A stretch of DNA of 64,000 bases from Halorubrum sp. 2020YC2 (GTDB lineage: Archaea; Halobacteriota; Halobacteria; Halobacteriales; Haloferacaceae): positions 1,798,001 through 1,862,000 of the forward strand of contig NZ_CP076019.1 of the NCBI RefSeq assembly GCF_018623055.1. Reading direction: 5' to 3'. Shown here in pieces: positions 24,227-33,065 of this stretch. The notes under the pieces are model-generated. The model had not been told where the DNA came from. It searched no databases and was given only the letters and a program-made list of their open reading frames with translations. A program made the translations under genes and the position numbers. The number at the start of each line of letters is the position of its first letter. Within the stretch, counting starts at the first letter, position 1.

Positions 24227-25648
24227 ATGGTCCGTCTCGTTCACTACTCCGACATCGAGAACGTCTTCGACGCCCCCGAGCGGGCGGCCCGCCTCGCCGG
24301 TCGGATCCGAGCGCTCTCGGGCCCCGACGCCGCGGTCGTCGCCACCGGCGACACGACCGCGCCGGGCGTCCTCTCGCTGGTCGCGACCGGGAGGCAGGTC
24401 CTCGACTTCTACGCGGCGACCGACACCCTCCTCGACACGTTCGGCAACCACGAGTTCGACTACGGCCCCGACGCGCTCCGCGGCCTCGTCGCCGACGCGC
24501 CCGCGACGTTCGTCTCCGCGAACGTGCGCGACGAGTCGGGCGAGCCGTTCGGCCGCGACGAGGGCGTCGTCCCGTGGGCGGTTCGCGAGGTCGACGGCGA
24601 GCGCGTCGGGTTCGTCGGCGTCACCGACCCCGCGACCGACTCGCTGAACCCGATGGCCGCGGACCTCTCCTTCGACGACCCAGTCGCGGCCGCGGGCGAC
24701 GCACTGGCGGCGACGCGCGCCGCGGTCGCGGAGGGCACCGACGGCGGGGAGGCCGGCGAGCGACTCGATCACGTCGTCGTCCTCTCGCACCTCGGCGCGG
24801 GCGACGACGACCTCGCCCGCGAACTCGACGTCGACGCGGTCCTCGGGGGCCACGTCCACAGCCGCCGGAACGAGGTCGTCGACGGCACCCTCCTCGTCCG
24901 GCCGGGCGTCAACGGCGAGGCGGTGGCCGAGGTCGACCTCGGCGCCGACCCCCCGACCGCGACGCTCCACGAGCCGGACGGGGCCGAGCCAGCGCCCGGC
25001 CTCGCTGACGCGCTCGCGGAGCGGATGGCCGCCGCCGACCTCGACGAGACCGTCGACGTCGTGGACGGACCGATCGAGCGCGCCGGCGACGTGGTCCACG
25101 GCGGGGAGTGCCGGGTCGGGAACTTCGTCGCGGACGCGTTCCGCTGGGCCCACGACGCCGACGTGGGCCTGTCGAACGCGGGCGGGCTCCGGCAGGGCGA
25201 CCCGTGGGAAGGCGACGTGACGAAGGCGGACCTGATCTCGCTGATCCCGTTCGAGGAGCCGGTGGCGCTCGCCTCCGTCAGCGGCGCGGAGCTCCACGAC
25301 GTGCTCCGCGAGATGGCCGCGCCCGACGTGGACTTCGGAGAGGAGGACTGGTGGCACGGCCACGTCTCGAACGCCCGGGTCGTCTGGGACGACGACGCCG
25401 AGCTGATCTTAGAGGCGACCGTCGGCGGCGAGCCGATCGACCCGGACGCGCGCTACACGGTCGCCGTCTCCGAGTATCTGCTCCACTCCGAACACGAGTT
25501 CCCGACGCTCGCGCAGCGCCACCGCATCGACGAGGCGGGCATCCAGTACGAGGTGCTGGCCCAGTACGCCCGCGAACGCGGGATCGACCCCGAGATCGAA
25601 GGTCGGATCGAGATCCGGAACCGCGCCGCCGCGGCCGACGACGACTGA
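24227..25648 (+). CDS. 5'-nucleotidase / UshA-family metallophosphoesterase
   Basis: A 473-aa two-domain hydrolase of nucleotides or similar phosphoesters. The N-terminal metallophosphatase domain has HYSDIEN, TGDTTAPG, GNHEFDYG, LSHLG and GGHVHS. The usual first DxH is DIE here, so one metal ligand differs. The C-terminal domain from ~290 (GECRVGNFVADAFRW, LSNAGGLRQGD) is the 5'-nucleotidase substrate domain. No signal peptide is visible, suggesting a cytoplasmic enzyme unlike secreted UshA. TATA-like TTTTTAAG at 24190. Confidence 0.85.
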   Translation: MVRLVHYSDIENVFDAPERAARLAGRIRALSGPDAAVVATGDTTAPGVLSLVATGRQVLDFYAATDTLLDTFGNHEFDYGPDALRGLVADAPATFVSANVRDESGEPFGRDEGVVPWAVREVDGERVGFVGVTDPATDSLNPMAADLSFDDPVAAAGDALAATRAAVAEGTDGGEAGERLDHVVVLSHLGAGDDDLARELDVDAVLGGHVHSRRNEVVDGTLLVRPGVNGEAVAEVDLGADPPTATLHEPDGAEPAPGLADALAERMAAADLDETVDVVDGPIERAGDVVHGGECRVGNFVADAFRWAHDADVGLSNAGGLRQGDPWEGDVTKADLISLIPFEEPVALASVSGAELHDVLREMAAPDVDFGEEDWWHGHVSNARVVWDDDAELILEATVGGEPIDPDARYTVAVSEYLLHSEHEFPTLAQRHRIDEAGIQYEVLAQYARERGIDPEIEGRIEIRNRAAAADDD

Positions 25649-25702
25649 GCCTCACGGAGTAGACCGCGCTCCCGCCGCAGGCGGCTCGCCAGCCGGCGAC
25701 GT

Positions 25703-25741
25703 CGTGACGTGTCTTTAACAGGAACCGTGACGTTGTGTCAC
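25703..25741 (+). promoter_or_regulatory. dacZ promoter with direct and inverted repeats
   Basis: TATA-like CTTTAAC (25713-25719) lies between two 8-bp direct repeats CGTGACGT (25703-25710 and 25726-25733). The downstream copy is part of a palindrome GTGAC-N5-GTCAC (25727-25741) covering the expected transcription start. The arrangement suggests control of diadenylate cyclase transcription; no regulator is identified. Confidence 0.45.
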
Positions 25742-25748
25742 ATACGAC

Positions 25749-26306
25749 ATGGAATCGCTCGACCGAGTGCTGAAGAAGTACGCGACGAGCCAGGACCTGA
25801 TGGACCAGATCAGGTACACGGCCGAGGCGCTCAGTCTCGGGTTCGACCAGTGGGGCGAGCAGTACGTGAGCGGTCCCAGCCTCTACGTGTTGATCGTGGC
25901 GGAGGTCAACTTCGACGAGTACACCGATCCGCTCGGCGACAACGAGTGGCCGGTCGACCGCTGTCAGGTCGTCACCGAGTCGCCCGACGTGTTCACCAAG
26001 GTCGCCCGAGACGTGGCGTTCAGTCGCGACGGGGCCGTCGTCGTGACCGGCGACGGTACCATTCAGCGACAGATGGTCCGCGTTCGGAGCCCCTTCGAAG
26101 AGGAGGTGCCGGGCGTCGCCGCCCTGGAGTTCCCCGACTGGATGGGCACGAAACACATGAGCGCGCTGGAGACGTCGCTGCGCGACGACGTCCTCTGGGC
26201 GGTCACGCTCAGCGAGGAGGACGGCCGCGTCACCACGTTCCTCAACGGCACGTATCAGGACTATCCCCGCGACGACATCGGCGGCCGCTGGCGTCCCGAC
26301 GAGTAG
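25749..26306 (+). CDS. dacZ: Diadenylate cyclase DacZ (c-di-AMP synthase)
   Basis: Makes the second messenger c-di-AMP from two ATP. The 185 aa match haloarchaeal DacZ, which consists of a DisA_N catalytic domain with a short N-terminal helix. VAFSRDGAVVVTGDGTI contains the conserved DGA motif and WMGTKHMSALETSLRDDV replaces the classical RHRAA region. c-di-AMP controls osmotic balance and cell shape in Haloferax, where its level must stay in a narrow range. Monocistronic with its own repeat-rich promoter. Confidence 0.93.
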   Translation: MESLDRVLKKYATSQDLMDQIRYTAEALSLGFDQWGEQYVSGPSLYVLIVAEVNFDEYTDPLGDNEWPVDRCQVVTESPDVFTKVARDVAFSRDGAVVVTGDGTIQRQMVRVRSPFEEEVPGVAALEFPDWMGTKHMSALETSLRDDVLWAVTLSEEDGRVTTFLNGTYQDYPRDDIGGRWRPDE

Positions 26307-26333
26307 GGGACGCCCCCGGCGGTCGACGCCGCG

Positions 26334-27227
26334 CTACTCCAGACGCACGTCGACGTCGCGCTGGAGGCCGGCCGCCTTCACCGTGTTATAGAGCAGCATC
26401 GCGCGCGTCATCGGCCCCACCCCACCGGGGACCGGAGTGATCGCCCCCGCCACTTCGCTCGCAGACTCGTACTCCACGTCGCCCACGAGTTCGTACCCCT
26501 TCTCGGTGTCCGCGTCGACGCGGTTGATCCCCACGTCGATCACGGTCGCGCCCTCCTTCAGCATCGAGCCGTCGAGGAACCCCGGGACGCCCGCGGCCGC
26601 GACGACGATGTCCGCGCCGGCCAGTTTCCCCTCCAAGTCCTCGGTCCGGGAATGACAGACCGTGGTCGTCGCGTTCCCGACCGGACTCTTCTGGATCAGC
26701 AGGTTCGCCATCGGCTTCCCGACGATGTCGGAGCGGCCGACGACGACCGCGTCCGCGCCCTCGGTCTCCACGTCGTAGGCGTCGAGCAGCTTCTGGACGC
26801 CGTGGGGGGTACACGGCTTGAACCGGGCGTCGCCCGCGACGAGGCGGCCGACGTTCTCCGGGTGGAAGCCGTCCACGTCCTTCTCCGGGTCGATCCGGCG
26901 GAGAACCGTCCGCTTGTCGACGTGGTCCGGGAGGGGAAGCTGGACCAGTATTCCGTGAACGTCGTCGCGGTCGTTGAGGTCGTCGATCGTCTCGTACAGC
27001 TCGCTCGCGGGCGCGTCGGCGTCGATCTCGACGTGGAAGCTCTCGATGCCGACCTCCTCGCAGTCGCGCTGCTTCATCGAGACGTACGTCTCGCTCGCGG
27101 GGTCGTCGCTCATCAGCACCGTGGCCAGCCCCGGCTCGACGCCGGCGTCCGACAGCCTCGTCACCTCGTCCGCGACCGCGTCGCGCACGTCGGCCGCGAC
27201 CGACTCCCCGTCGATGGTCTCCGTCAT
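26334..27227 (-). CDS. folD: Methylene-tetrahydrofolate dehydrogenase/cyclohydrolase
   Basis: Bifunctional FolD, 297 aa, interconverting 5,10-methylene- and 10-formyl-THF. Catalytic Y48 and K52 are in ETYVSMKQRDCEE; GILVQLPLPDHV and the nucleotide-binding VVGRSDIVGKPMANLL and GVGPMTRAML are diagnostic. It uses the one-carbon units made by the glycine cleavage genes at 2-5 kb. Convergent with dacZ. Confidence 0.97.
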   Translation of the reverse strand: MTETIDGESVAADVRDAVADEVTRLSDAGVEPGLATVLMSDDPASETYVSMKQRDCEEVGIESFHVEIDADAPASELYETIDDLNDRDDVHGILVQLPLPDHVDKRTVLRRIDPEKDVDGFHPENVGRLVAGDARFKPCTPHGVQKLLDAYDVETEGADAVVVGRSDIVGKPMANLLIQKSPVGNATTTVCHSRTEDLEGKLAGADIVVAAAGVPGFLDGSMLKEGATVIDVGINRVDADTEKGYELVGDVEYESASEVAGAITPVPGGVGPMTRAMLLYNTVKAAGLQRDVDVRLE

Positions 27228-27332
27228 GCCAGAGCCTCGGCGGTCCCGAGGTAAAAATGACCCGGGATCGTGCGTATTACCGAATCTCTCTTTCCAATTC
27301 GATCCGAGAAAGTGGATCAGACTCGAACGAGC

Positions 27333-28142
27333 TTACTCCGGGAACAACTCCGCCTCGCGCGGAACGGCGTCGATCGCGGCGACCTCGGCCTCGGTCAGTT
27401 CGAGGTCGGCCGCCGCGAGGTTCGCGCGGAGGTGTTCCTCGCTCGACGCCTTCGGGATCGCGACCACCGGCTCCTTCGCGGTCGCCCACGCGATCGCGAC
27501 CGCCTCGGGCGTCGTCTCGCGCGCGTCCGCGACCCCGACGACGGCGTCGACCTCGCGCACCCGCCCGCCGGCGAGCGGCGAGTAGGCGACGACCGGATAG
27601 CCGTGGTCGCGGGCGTGGTCCAACAGCTCCGGCTCGTGAAACAGCGGGTGGAGCTCCGTCTGATGGGCGGCGGGCGGCCGGCCGAGGACGTCGACCGCGC
27701 GGTCGAGATCGGGCCTCTCGAAGTTCGAGACGCCGACGTTCCGGACGAGTCCCTCCTCGACCACCCGGTCTAACGCCGGCAGCGTCGCCGCCGGGTCGTA
27801 GTCGCCGCGCGGCCGATGGACGTACAGGAGGTCGATGGCGTCGACCCCGAGTCGGTCCGCGCTCTCGCGGGCGGCCGGCTCGACCGCGTCGGCCGCGAGG
27901 TCGTCGATCCACAGCTTGGTCGCGACGGTCACGTCGTCGCGGTCGAGGTTCCCCGTGCCGTCCGCGGCGTCGTCGACGCCGCCGTCTCCGGCCAACCCCG
28001 CGGCGAGGCCCTCGCCGACGACCGCCTCGTTGTCGTAGATCCGCGCGGTGTCGAGGTGGCGGTAGCCGAGGTCGAGCGCGGTCGCGACCGCGTCGGGGTC
28101 GTCGATCCCCATCGTGCCGAGACCGACGGGCGGGAGTTCCAT
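27333..28142 (-). CDS. Aldo/keto reductase
   Basis: A 269-aa NADPH-dependent oxidoreductase with TIM-barrel fold. Catalytic tetrad positions are visible: D and Y in DTARIYDNE, K in VATKLW and H in LYVHRP. Cofactor-binding segments are VGVSNFE, YSPLAGG and IPKASSEEHL. The insertion GGVDDAADGTGNLD is acidic. Start at MELPPVGLGTMG. Substrate unknown. Confidence 0.93.
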   Translation of the reverse strand: MELPPVGLGTMGIDDPDAVATALDLGYRHLDTARIYDNEAVVGEGLAAGLAGDGGVDDAADGTGNLDRDDVTVATKLWIDDLAADAVEPAARESADRLGVDAIDLLYVHRPRGDYDPAATLPALDRVVEEGLVRNVGVSNFERPDLDRAVDVLGRPPAAHQTELHPLFHEPELLDHARDHGYPVVAYSPLAGGRVREVDAVVGVADARETTPEAVAIAWATAKEPVVAIPKASSEEHLRANLAAADLELTEAEVAAIDAVPREAELFPE

Positions 28143-28358
28143 GCGTCCCGGTCCGCGCCGCGGAAGAAAAACCTCCCGTCGCGGAGCGGAAACGGCGCGC
28201 CCGCACCCGGGTCTGCGGGTACCCCGACCCACGGCAGCATTTACGTGAACGGTCCTCGTACGGCCGTTCATGTCCGCTATCCCTCCCCGTCCCCGTCGGC
28301 TCGCCGTCGACCGCGCGCCCCTCTCGTCCCTCGCGTCTCCGCTCGGAGCCGACGCGGA

Positions 28359-28904
28359 ATGAGCCGGACCGGGACGTGGTCGTTCGCGACGGCCGCCGGA
28401 CGCGTCGAGGTCGCGCCCGACGAGGTGCGGGTTCGGCGGCGAGTCGGTCGCACGTGCTGCGAGGCCGCTCGGAGCCTCGCGAGCGGACGGCTCCCCGCCG
28501 TCGGACGCGACGTGGGAGTGTCCGCGCTCGGCGCCGCGTTCGGCGCCGTCGGGGTGCTGCTGGAGTGGGCCGGCGACCCCGGCGCCGGCGTCGGCGTCGC
28601 GGCGTTCGGCCTCGCGACGGCGTTCGCCGGGGTCGGCCTCTCGGCGCTCCGGAACGCCCGGACCGAGGTTCCGCTCCGAGAGGTCCGCCACGTCGCCTTC
28701 AGGGACGGGGAGGTGGTCGTCGTTCGCGAGGGCGACGCCGGCGACCGCGCGGCCGAGACGACGCTCAGCCCGCGGTCGCCGGCGGGCCGAAACGACGCGG
28801 CGCTCGCGTTCCGGCTCCGAGGCGTCGACCTCCGGGGCGCCGAGGACGCCGAGGGCGTCTCCCGGACCGCCGTCGACGCGCCGGAGACCGAACTCGTCGC
28901 GTGA
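28359..28904 (+). CDS. Membrane protein of unknown function
   Basis: A 181-aa protein with two adjacent hydrophobic segments at ~52-98 (VSALGAAFGAVGVLLEW and VGVAAFGLATAFAGVGLSAL). Before and after are beta-rich soluble parts (WSFATAAGRVEVAPDEVRVRR; EVPLREVRHVAFRDGEVVVVREGDAG) that look like a split PH-like domain. It converges, with a 13-bp gap, on another membrane protein of similar size. Not recognised beyond this. Confidence 0.65.
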   Translation: MSRTGTWSFATAAGRVEVAPDEVRVRRRVGRTCCEAARSLASGRLPAVGRDVGVSALGAAFGAVGVLLEWAGDPGAGVGVAAFGLATAFAGVGLSALRNARTEVPLREVRHVAFRDGEVVVVREGDAGDRAAETTLSPRSPAGRNDAALAFRLRGVDLRGAEDAEGVSRTAVDAPETELVA

Positions 28905-28917
28905 GCCGAGAGGTGAG

Positions 28918-29715
28918 TCACCGCGTCAGCGAGGTCGTCCGCTGGACGACCTCGTACCCCTGCGCCGCGAGCGCGTCGGCGTAGTGCCGTTCCGCGGCCC
29001 GGCCCTGCGGGATCCGGCGGAGGTCGAACCGTCGCGTCGGCCGGAGTTCGACGTCGACGATGCTCCCGCCGTCCGCCGCCTCGCTGACCCCGACCGCGTA
29101 CGAAGCCCACGGACGGCCGTCCGTCGTCGCCTCTATTTCGACCGACGCGGCGGCCGGCCGGTCCGACTCGTCGTCCCGGTCGGGCGCCCCCTTCGAGGGT
29201 CGGTCGCCGTCGGTCGCGTCGACGTCGAGGGATAGCTCGGCCGTCCTGAGTCCGAAGAGGTACGATAAGGCGTACGTCGCGGTCGTCCCGGACGGGCGCT
29301 CGTCACTGTCGTCGTCTCCGAGAGCGGTCGCTTCGCCGTCGGGACCGCGGACCTCGTCGGCGACGCCCCACTGGAACGCGAGGACCGGCGGCGTCGACGA
29401 CGCGAACTCGCGGACGACGGTCTCGGGCGGCGCGTCGGTCCGGAGCCGGGTCGAGCCGCGCCGGCGGAACGCCGGGAGCCGGAGCGCGACGACGAGGACG
29501 GTCGCGACCGCCACCCCGGGCCAGAGCGACAGCGCGGCGACCGCCGCGAGGAACGCGCCGGCGACGAGCAGCGCGAGCGTCCAACTGACGACGCGCTCGG
29601 CGCGGCGGTAGCGAGCGACCGCGGCGTCGAGCGCGCCCCGATCGACGCGGGAGGAATCGACGCGCGGAGGAGCGTCGGGGGCTGACGCCCCCGCTGAACT
29701 GGAGGGATCGGACAC
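28918..29715 (-). CDS. Membrane-anchored protein of unknown function
   Basis: 265 aa from a GTG start (VSDPSSSAGAS); the only longer option is a TTG 24 bases upstream. Two transmembrane segments (VVSWTLALLVAGAFLAAVAAL; PGVAVATVLVVALRLPAF) are followed by a long outer or cytoplasmic domain with alternating beta strands (TATYALSYLFGLRTAELSLDVDA; SIVDVELRPTRRFDLRRIPQGR). No known motif. Confidence 0.6.
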   Translation of the reverse strand: MSDPSSSAGASAPDAPPRVDSSRVDRGALDAAVARYRRAERVVSWTLALLVAGAFLAAVAALSLWPGVAVATVLVVALRLPAFRRRGSTRLRTDAPPETVVREFASSTPPVLAFQWGVADEVRGPDGEATALGDDDSDERPSGTTATYALSYLFGLRTAELSLDVDATDGDRPSKGAPDRDDESDRPAAASVEIEATTDGRPWASYAVGVSEAADGGSIVDVELRPTRRFDLRRIPQGRAAERHYADALAAQGYEVVQRTTSLTR

Positions 29716-29774
29716 GGCCCCAACTCGTCGAGACCGCAAATCAGGATTTCGGTCGGACGCCGCCGGGTGCCGCC

Positions 29775-30452
29775 TCAGACCGAGTCGTCGGCCGGCGCCC
29801 GCCCGCAGATGCTCACGAGGTCGTGGAGGTCGTCGATCTCGTAGGTCGGGTGGCAGGCGAGCTCCGTCGACCGGCGGTGGGGTCGGCGGACGAACGCGGA
29901 GTCGATGCCCGCGTTGTCCGCCGCGCGGACATCCGACTCGTTGTCGCCCACGAACAGCGCCGTCTCGGCCCCGAGGTCTTCGAGCGCGCGCTCGATGTAG
30001 TACGGGGAGGGCTTCTTCCGCGAGAGGCTGGCGACCGACGGCTCGCGGCCGTACGCGACCTCGAAGTGGCCCGCCAGCCCGAAGTGGTCGAGGAGGGCGT
30101 CGACGGTTGCCTGCTGGTTCGACGAGACCACGCCGAGCGAGGCGTCGAGCGCGCGGAGGGCGTCGACGTCGTCGTACGGCGTCTTCCGCCCCTTCCGGGC
30201 CGCGTCGATCTGCGCGGCGGCCGCGGTCTCGTCCCTGACGCGCCAGAACTCGGTGGGGTCCACGCCGTAGCGCTCGCAGATGTCGGTCAGGGTCGCGGGG
30301 TCGACGCCGACGGCCACGTCGTCGACGTGAGCTAGGTCCGGGTCCTCGACGCCGAGACTCACGAACGCGTCCCAGGCGGCCTCGCGGAGCGTGTCGAACG
30401 GCGTCCGCCCGACCAACACCCCGTCGTTGTCGAGGACGATGGCGTCGTACAC
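29775..30452 (-). CDS. HAD-superfamily hydrolase (phosphatase-like)
   Basis: A 225-aa haloacid-dehalogenase fold phosphohydrolase. Motif I is VLDNDGVLVGR (nucleophile Asp and second Asp), motif II VVSSNQ, motif III RKKPSP, motif IV FVGDNESDVRAADNAG. The helical cap at 20-90 is of the phosphoglycolate phosphatase type. GTG start at VYDAIVLDNDG was preferred to an upstream TTG. Substrate unknown; phosphoglycolate or pyrophosphate are possibilities. Confidence 0.88.
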   Translation of the reverse strand: MYDAIVLDNDGVLVGRTPFDTLREAAWDAFVSLGVEDPDLAHVDDVAVGVDPATLTDICERYGVDPTEFWRVRDETAAAAQIDAARKGRKTPYDDVDALRALDASLGVVSSNQQATVDALLDHFGLAGHFEVAYGREPSVASLSRKKPSPYYIERALEDLGAETALFVGDNESDVRAADNAGIDSAFVRRPHRRSTELACHPTYEIDDLHDLVSICGRAPADDSV

Positions 30453-30532
30453 GCCTCTCCCTGCGTCGGTAGCGGGCAAAAAGGTTTCACACGCCGAGGG
30501 GCCGGCGTCTCAGACGCCGAACAGCCGAAGGC

Positions 30533-30673
30533 TCACAGCCCGAACAACCGGAGGAACAGCCCGGCGAGCAGCGCGAGCGTCCCGACGATCACGCCGATGA
30601 AGGGGATCGGAACGGGGAGCGGGACCACGATCAGCGCGACGCCGAGGGCGATCAGCGCGGTCGAAATCTTCAC
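30533..30673 (-). CDS. Very small membrane protein, 46 aa
   Basis: A GTG start preceded by a strong Shine-Dalgarno GGAGGT five bases upstream opens VKISTALIALGVALIVVPLPVPIPFIGVIVG, continuing TLALLAGLFLRLFGL to TGA. It is two hydrophobic helices joined by a proline-rich PLPVPIP turn. Easily missed because of its length. The strong ribosome site is unusual in this mostly leaderless genome and supports translation. Lies between the HAD gene and the CBS gene. Confidence 0.7.
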   Translation of the reverse strand: MKISTALIALGVALIVVPLPVPIPFIGVIVGTLALLAGLFLRLFGL

Positions 30674-30799
30674 GGATGACCTCCGTCCGCGACGCGGAAA
30701 TACCTTCAGGCGGATTCCGACCGCCGGATGACGAGTCCGGGCGGACGCGACGACCCCCGCACTTTCAATACCCGTCCCGTCGAAGACTCAGATTGGATC

Positions 30800-31939
30800 A
30801 TGAACATCTCTGATATCGCAGTGTCGGAATACGTCGAGGTCGACGTCGATGAGCGGCTCGCCAAGGTCCGTTCTATCTTCGAGCGAGAGAACCCGAAGGG
30901 GATCGTCGTCGTCGAGGACGGCGAGTACGCCGGGGTCGTCGGAGAGAAACAGCTCATGCGTTCGCGCATGGAGGACGACACGAAGGTGTCGGCGGTGATG
31001 AAGCCGGCGCCCTCGGTCGACCGCCACGAGGACGTCCGCGAGACCGCCCGGCTCCTCGTCGAGGGCGACGTGAAGATCGCGCCCGTCTACGAGGGCGAGA
31101 AGCTCTACGGCATCGTCACCGTCGACCAGATCCTCCATGCCGTCCTCGACAGCCTCGACGCGATCACCGTCGGCCAGATCGCAACCGAGGACGTGATCGG
31201 CATCGGTGAGACCGAGAGCGTCGGCCGCGCGATCAACCGGCTCCGCGAGAACGGCGTCTCCCGGCTCCCGGTGTTAGACGAGGACGGCGACCTCGTGGGC
31301 GTCGTCACCACGAACGACATCGTGGAGTTCGTCGTCCGCGACCACGAGCGACAGGGCAGCGGCGACCGCGCCGGCGACATCGACCGGATGCTCGACATCC
31401 CCGTCTACGACATCATGTCGAATCCGGTCGTCACGGCGACGAGCGAGGAGACCGCGCAGGCGGTCGTCGAGCGCATGTTCGACAACGAGGTGTCCGGGCT
31501 GGTCGTCACGCCGAAGGGCGCCGACACCGTCGCCGGAATCGTGACGAAGACCGACGTGTTGCGCGCGCTCACGTTCACCGAGCAGGACTCGATGGACGTC
31601 CAGATCACCAACGTCGACCTGCTGGACACGACCTCCCGCGAACACATCGTCGAGTCCATCGAGCAGGTCGCGGACAAGTACGCGGACATGCACGTCATCC
31701 ACGCGCACGTCCGCCTCCACGCCCACAAGGAGAAGCTCCGCGGCACGCCCCTGATCCAGTGTCAGATCCGCCTCCGCACCAACGAGGGGCAGGTCGGCGG
31801 CTCCGGCGAGGGGTACGGCGCCGAGCACGCGTTCCACGTCGCGCTCGATAAGCTGGAGCGTAACGTCCTCGAAATCAAGGGCGTCAACGCCGACGAGGAG
31901 TACCGCGGCCAGCTCCTCCGGAAGCTCGGCCAGCTGTGA
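30800..31939 (+). CDS. Four CBS domains fused to a ribosome-hibernation-factor-like domain
   Basis: A 379-aa cytoplasmic protein. Four CBS motifs, in two Bateman pairs, occupy residues 1-275 (EYVEVDVDERLAKVRSIF; VMKPAPSVDRHEDVRETARLL; ITVGQIATEDVIGIGETESV; DIMSNPVVTATSEETAQAVV). Residues ~285-379 (DVQITNVDLLDTTSREHIV, then KYADMHVIHAHVRLHAHKEK and AEHAFHVALDKLERNVLEIK) resemble an S30AE/HPF domain. CBS pairs bind adenine nucleotides, so this may tie ribosome silencing to energy state. TATA-like TTTCAATA at 30763. The HPF likeness is by eye. Confidence 0.8.
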   Translation: MNISDIAVSEYVEVDVDERLAKVRSIFERENPKGIVVVEDGEYAGVVGEKQLMRSRMEDDTKVSAVMKPAPSVDRHEDVRETARLLVEGDVKIAPVYEGEKLYGIVTVDQILHAVLDSLDAITVGQIATEDVIGIGETESVGRAINRLRENGVSRLPVLDEDGDLVGVVTTNDIVEFVVRDHERQGSGDRAGDIDRMLDIPVYDIMSNPVVTATSEETAQAVVERMFDNEVSGLVVTPKGADTVAGIVTKTDVLRALTFTEQDSMDVQITNVDLLDTTSREHIVESIEQVADKYADMHVIHAHVRLHAHKEKLRGTPLIQCQIRLRTNEGQVGGSGEGYGAEHAFHVALDKLERNVLEIKGVNADEEYRGQLLRKLGQL

Positions 31940-32073
31940 GCCGATAGGCGACCCGACGCGCGGGTGAACATCGAGTCCGGGATCGGCGTTCGGCCGCCGA
32001 CTCGGGCCGCACTCGTCCGCCGACCCTGACCGACTCCGGCTGTATTTTCGTCGCTTCAACCGTTCCGTCGACC

Positions 32074-32127
32074 GACCGTTTTCGATGCGCTTCCGCGGCC
32101 GACCGTTTTCGACGCGCTTCCGCGGCC
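32074..32127 (+). repeat. 27-bp tandem duplication downstream of radB
   Basis: Units 32074-32100 and 32101-32127 (beginning GACCGTTTTCGA) differ at one base. The 200-bp gap between the CBS gene and radB otherwise shows nothing recognisable. Confidence 0.9.
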
Positions 32128-32140
32128 GACCGCCGCGTCA

Positions 32141-32848
32141 CTACCCGTCTGCGCCTTCCGCGAGCCCGTCGGCCACGATCCGGAACGTCGCGGTGTCGCC
32201 CGCGGGCTTCGAGCGGTGCTTTTCGAGGGTGGCCCGGCGGTTCCCGCCGCGGAACCGGTCGACGCGGACGATTGCGCCGGTCCAGTGGCTGAGGGTGTTG
32301 CCGCCGAGCGCGCGGTCGCGGTCGCCGTCGGGGTCCGTGAACACCTGATTCGTGATCACCACGGCGATGTCGTGCCGCCGAGCCAAAGAGAGGAGGTGCG
32401 TCACCTGCTTGGCGACCTTCCGCAGCGACTCGCCGCCCTCGGTGTCGCCCGCCCGCTCCAGCCGGTAGAAGCCCGTCGCGGAGTCCAACACGATCAGCTC
32501 CACCTCCTCCGCCAGCTCCTCGGCGTCGCGGACCGCCTCGCGCTGGTCGTCGAAGTCGTACGCCTCCGAGATGACGAGCCGCGAGGCGAGCGCCTCGAGG
32601 GCCTCGTCGCCGTCGCTCCGGTCGAGCCGCCCCTCGGCCATCTGCTCGAACCGGTCGATCGAGAGCCCCTCGGTGTCGATGTAGAGGGCGCGGTCGCCGC
32701 CGGCCGCGACCTCGACCGCCGCGGCGAGCGCGAGGTTCGTCTTCCCCGCCGCCGGCGGGCCGTACACCTGCGTGACGACGCCGCGCTCGAAGCCGCCGCC
32801 CAACAGCTCGTCGACCGGACGGCAGCCGGTCGGGATCGGATCGGTCAC
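32141..32848 (-). CDS. radB: DNA repair and recombination protein RadB
   Basis: RadA/RecA-family recombination accessory ATPase of euryarchaea, 235 aa, lacking the RadA N-terminal HhH domain. Walker A is YGPPAAGKTNLALAAA (K36), Walker B VELIVLDSATGFY; VTNQVF-like VVITNQVFTDPDGDRDRALGGNTLSHW is the L2-region equivalent. It acts with RadA on recombination intermediates. A TATA-like ATTTAAAT is at 32875-32882. Confidence 0.95.
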   Translation of the reverse strand: MTDPIPTGCRPVDELLGGGFERGVVTQVYGPPAAGKTNLALAAAVEVAAGGDRALYIDTEGLSIDRFEQMAEGRLDRSDGDEALEALASRLVISEAYDFDDQREAVRDAEELAEEVELIVLDSATGFYRLERAGDTEGGESLRKVAKQVTHLLSLARRHDIAVVITNQVFTDPDGDRDRALGGNTLSHWTGAIVRVDRFRGGNRRATLEKHRSKPAGDTATFRIVADGLAEGADG

Positions 32849-33065
32849 TAGGGAGCGTTTCGCCCGCGCTCGTATTTAAATGGTCGATCGCGGCGGGAAC
32901 GAGCCGGTACGCGCCCCTCGGCGGCGAGCGGCGGTCGACCCTCGGAGAACGGCGTCGCTCGTCGAGCTGTAATAAGTGTGAGAGAAACGGAGATAGGCGT
33001 CGATCGCGTCGAGCGACGGCCGAAATCCGGTAGTGCGTGCGGACGCGTCGTCCGCGATTCGGGGG

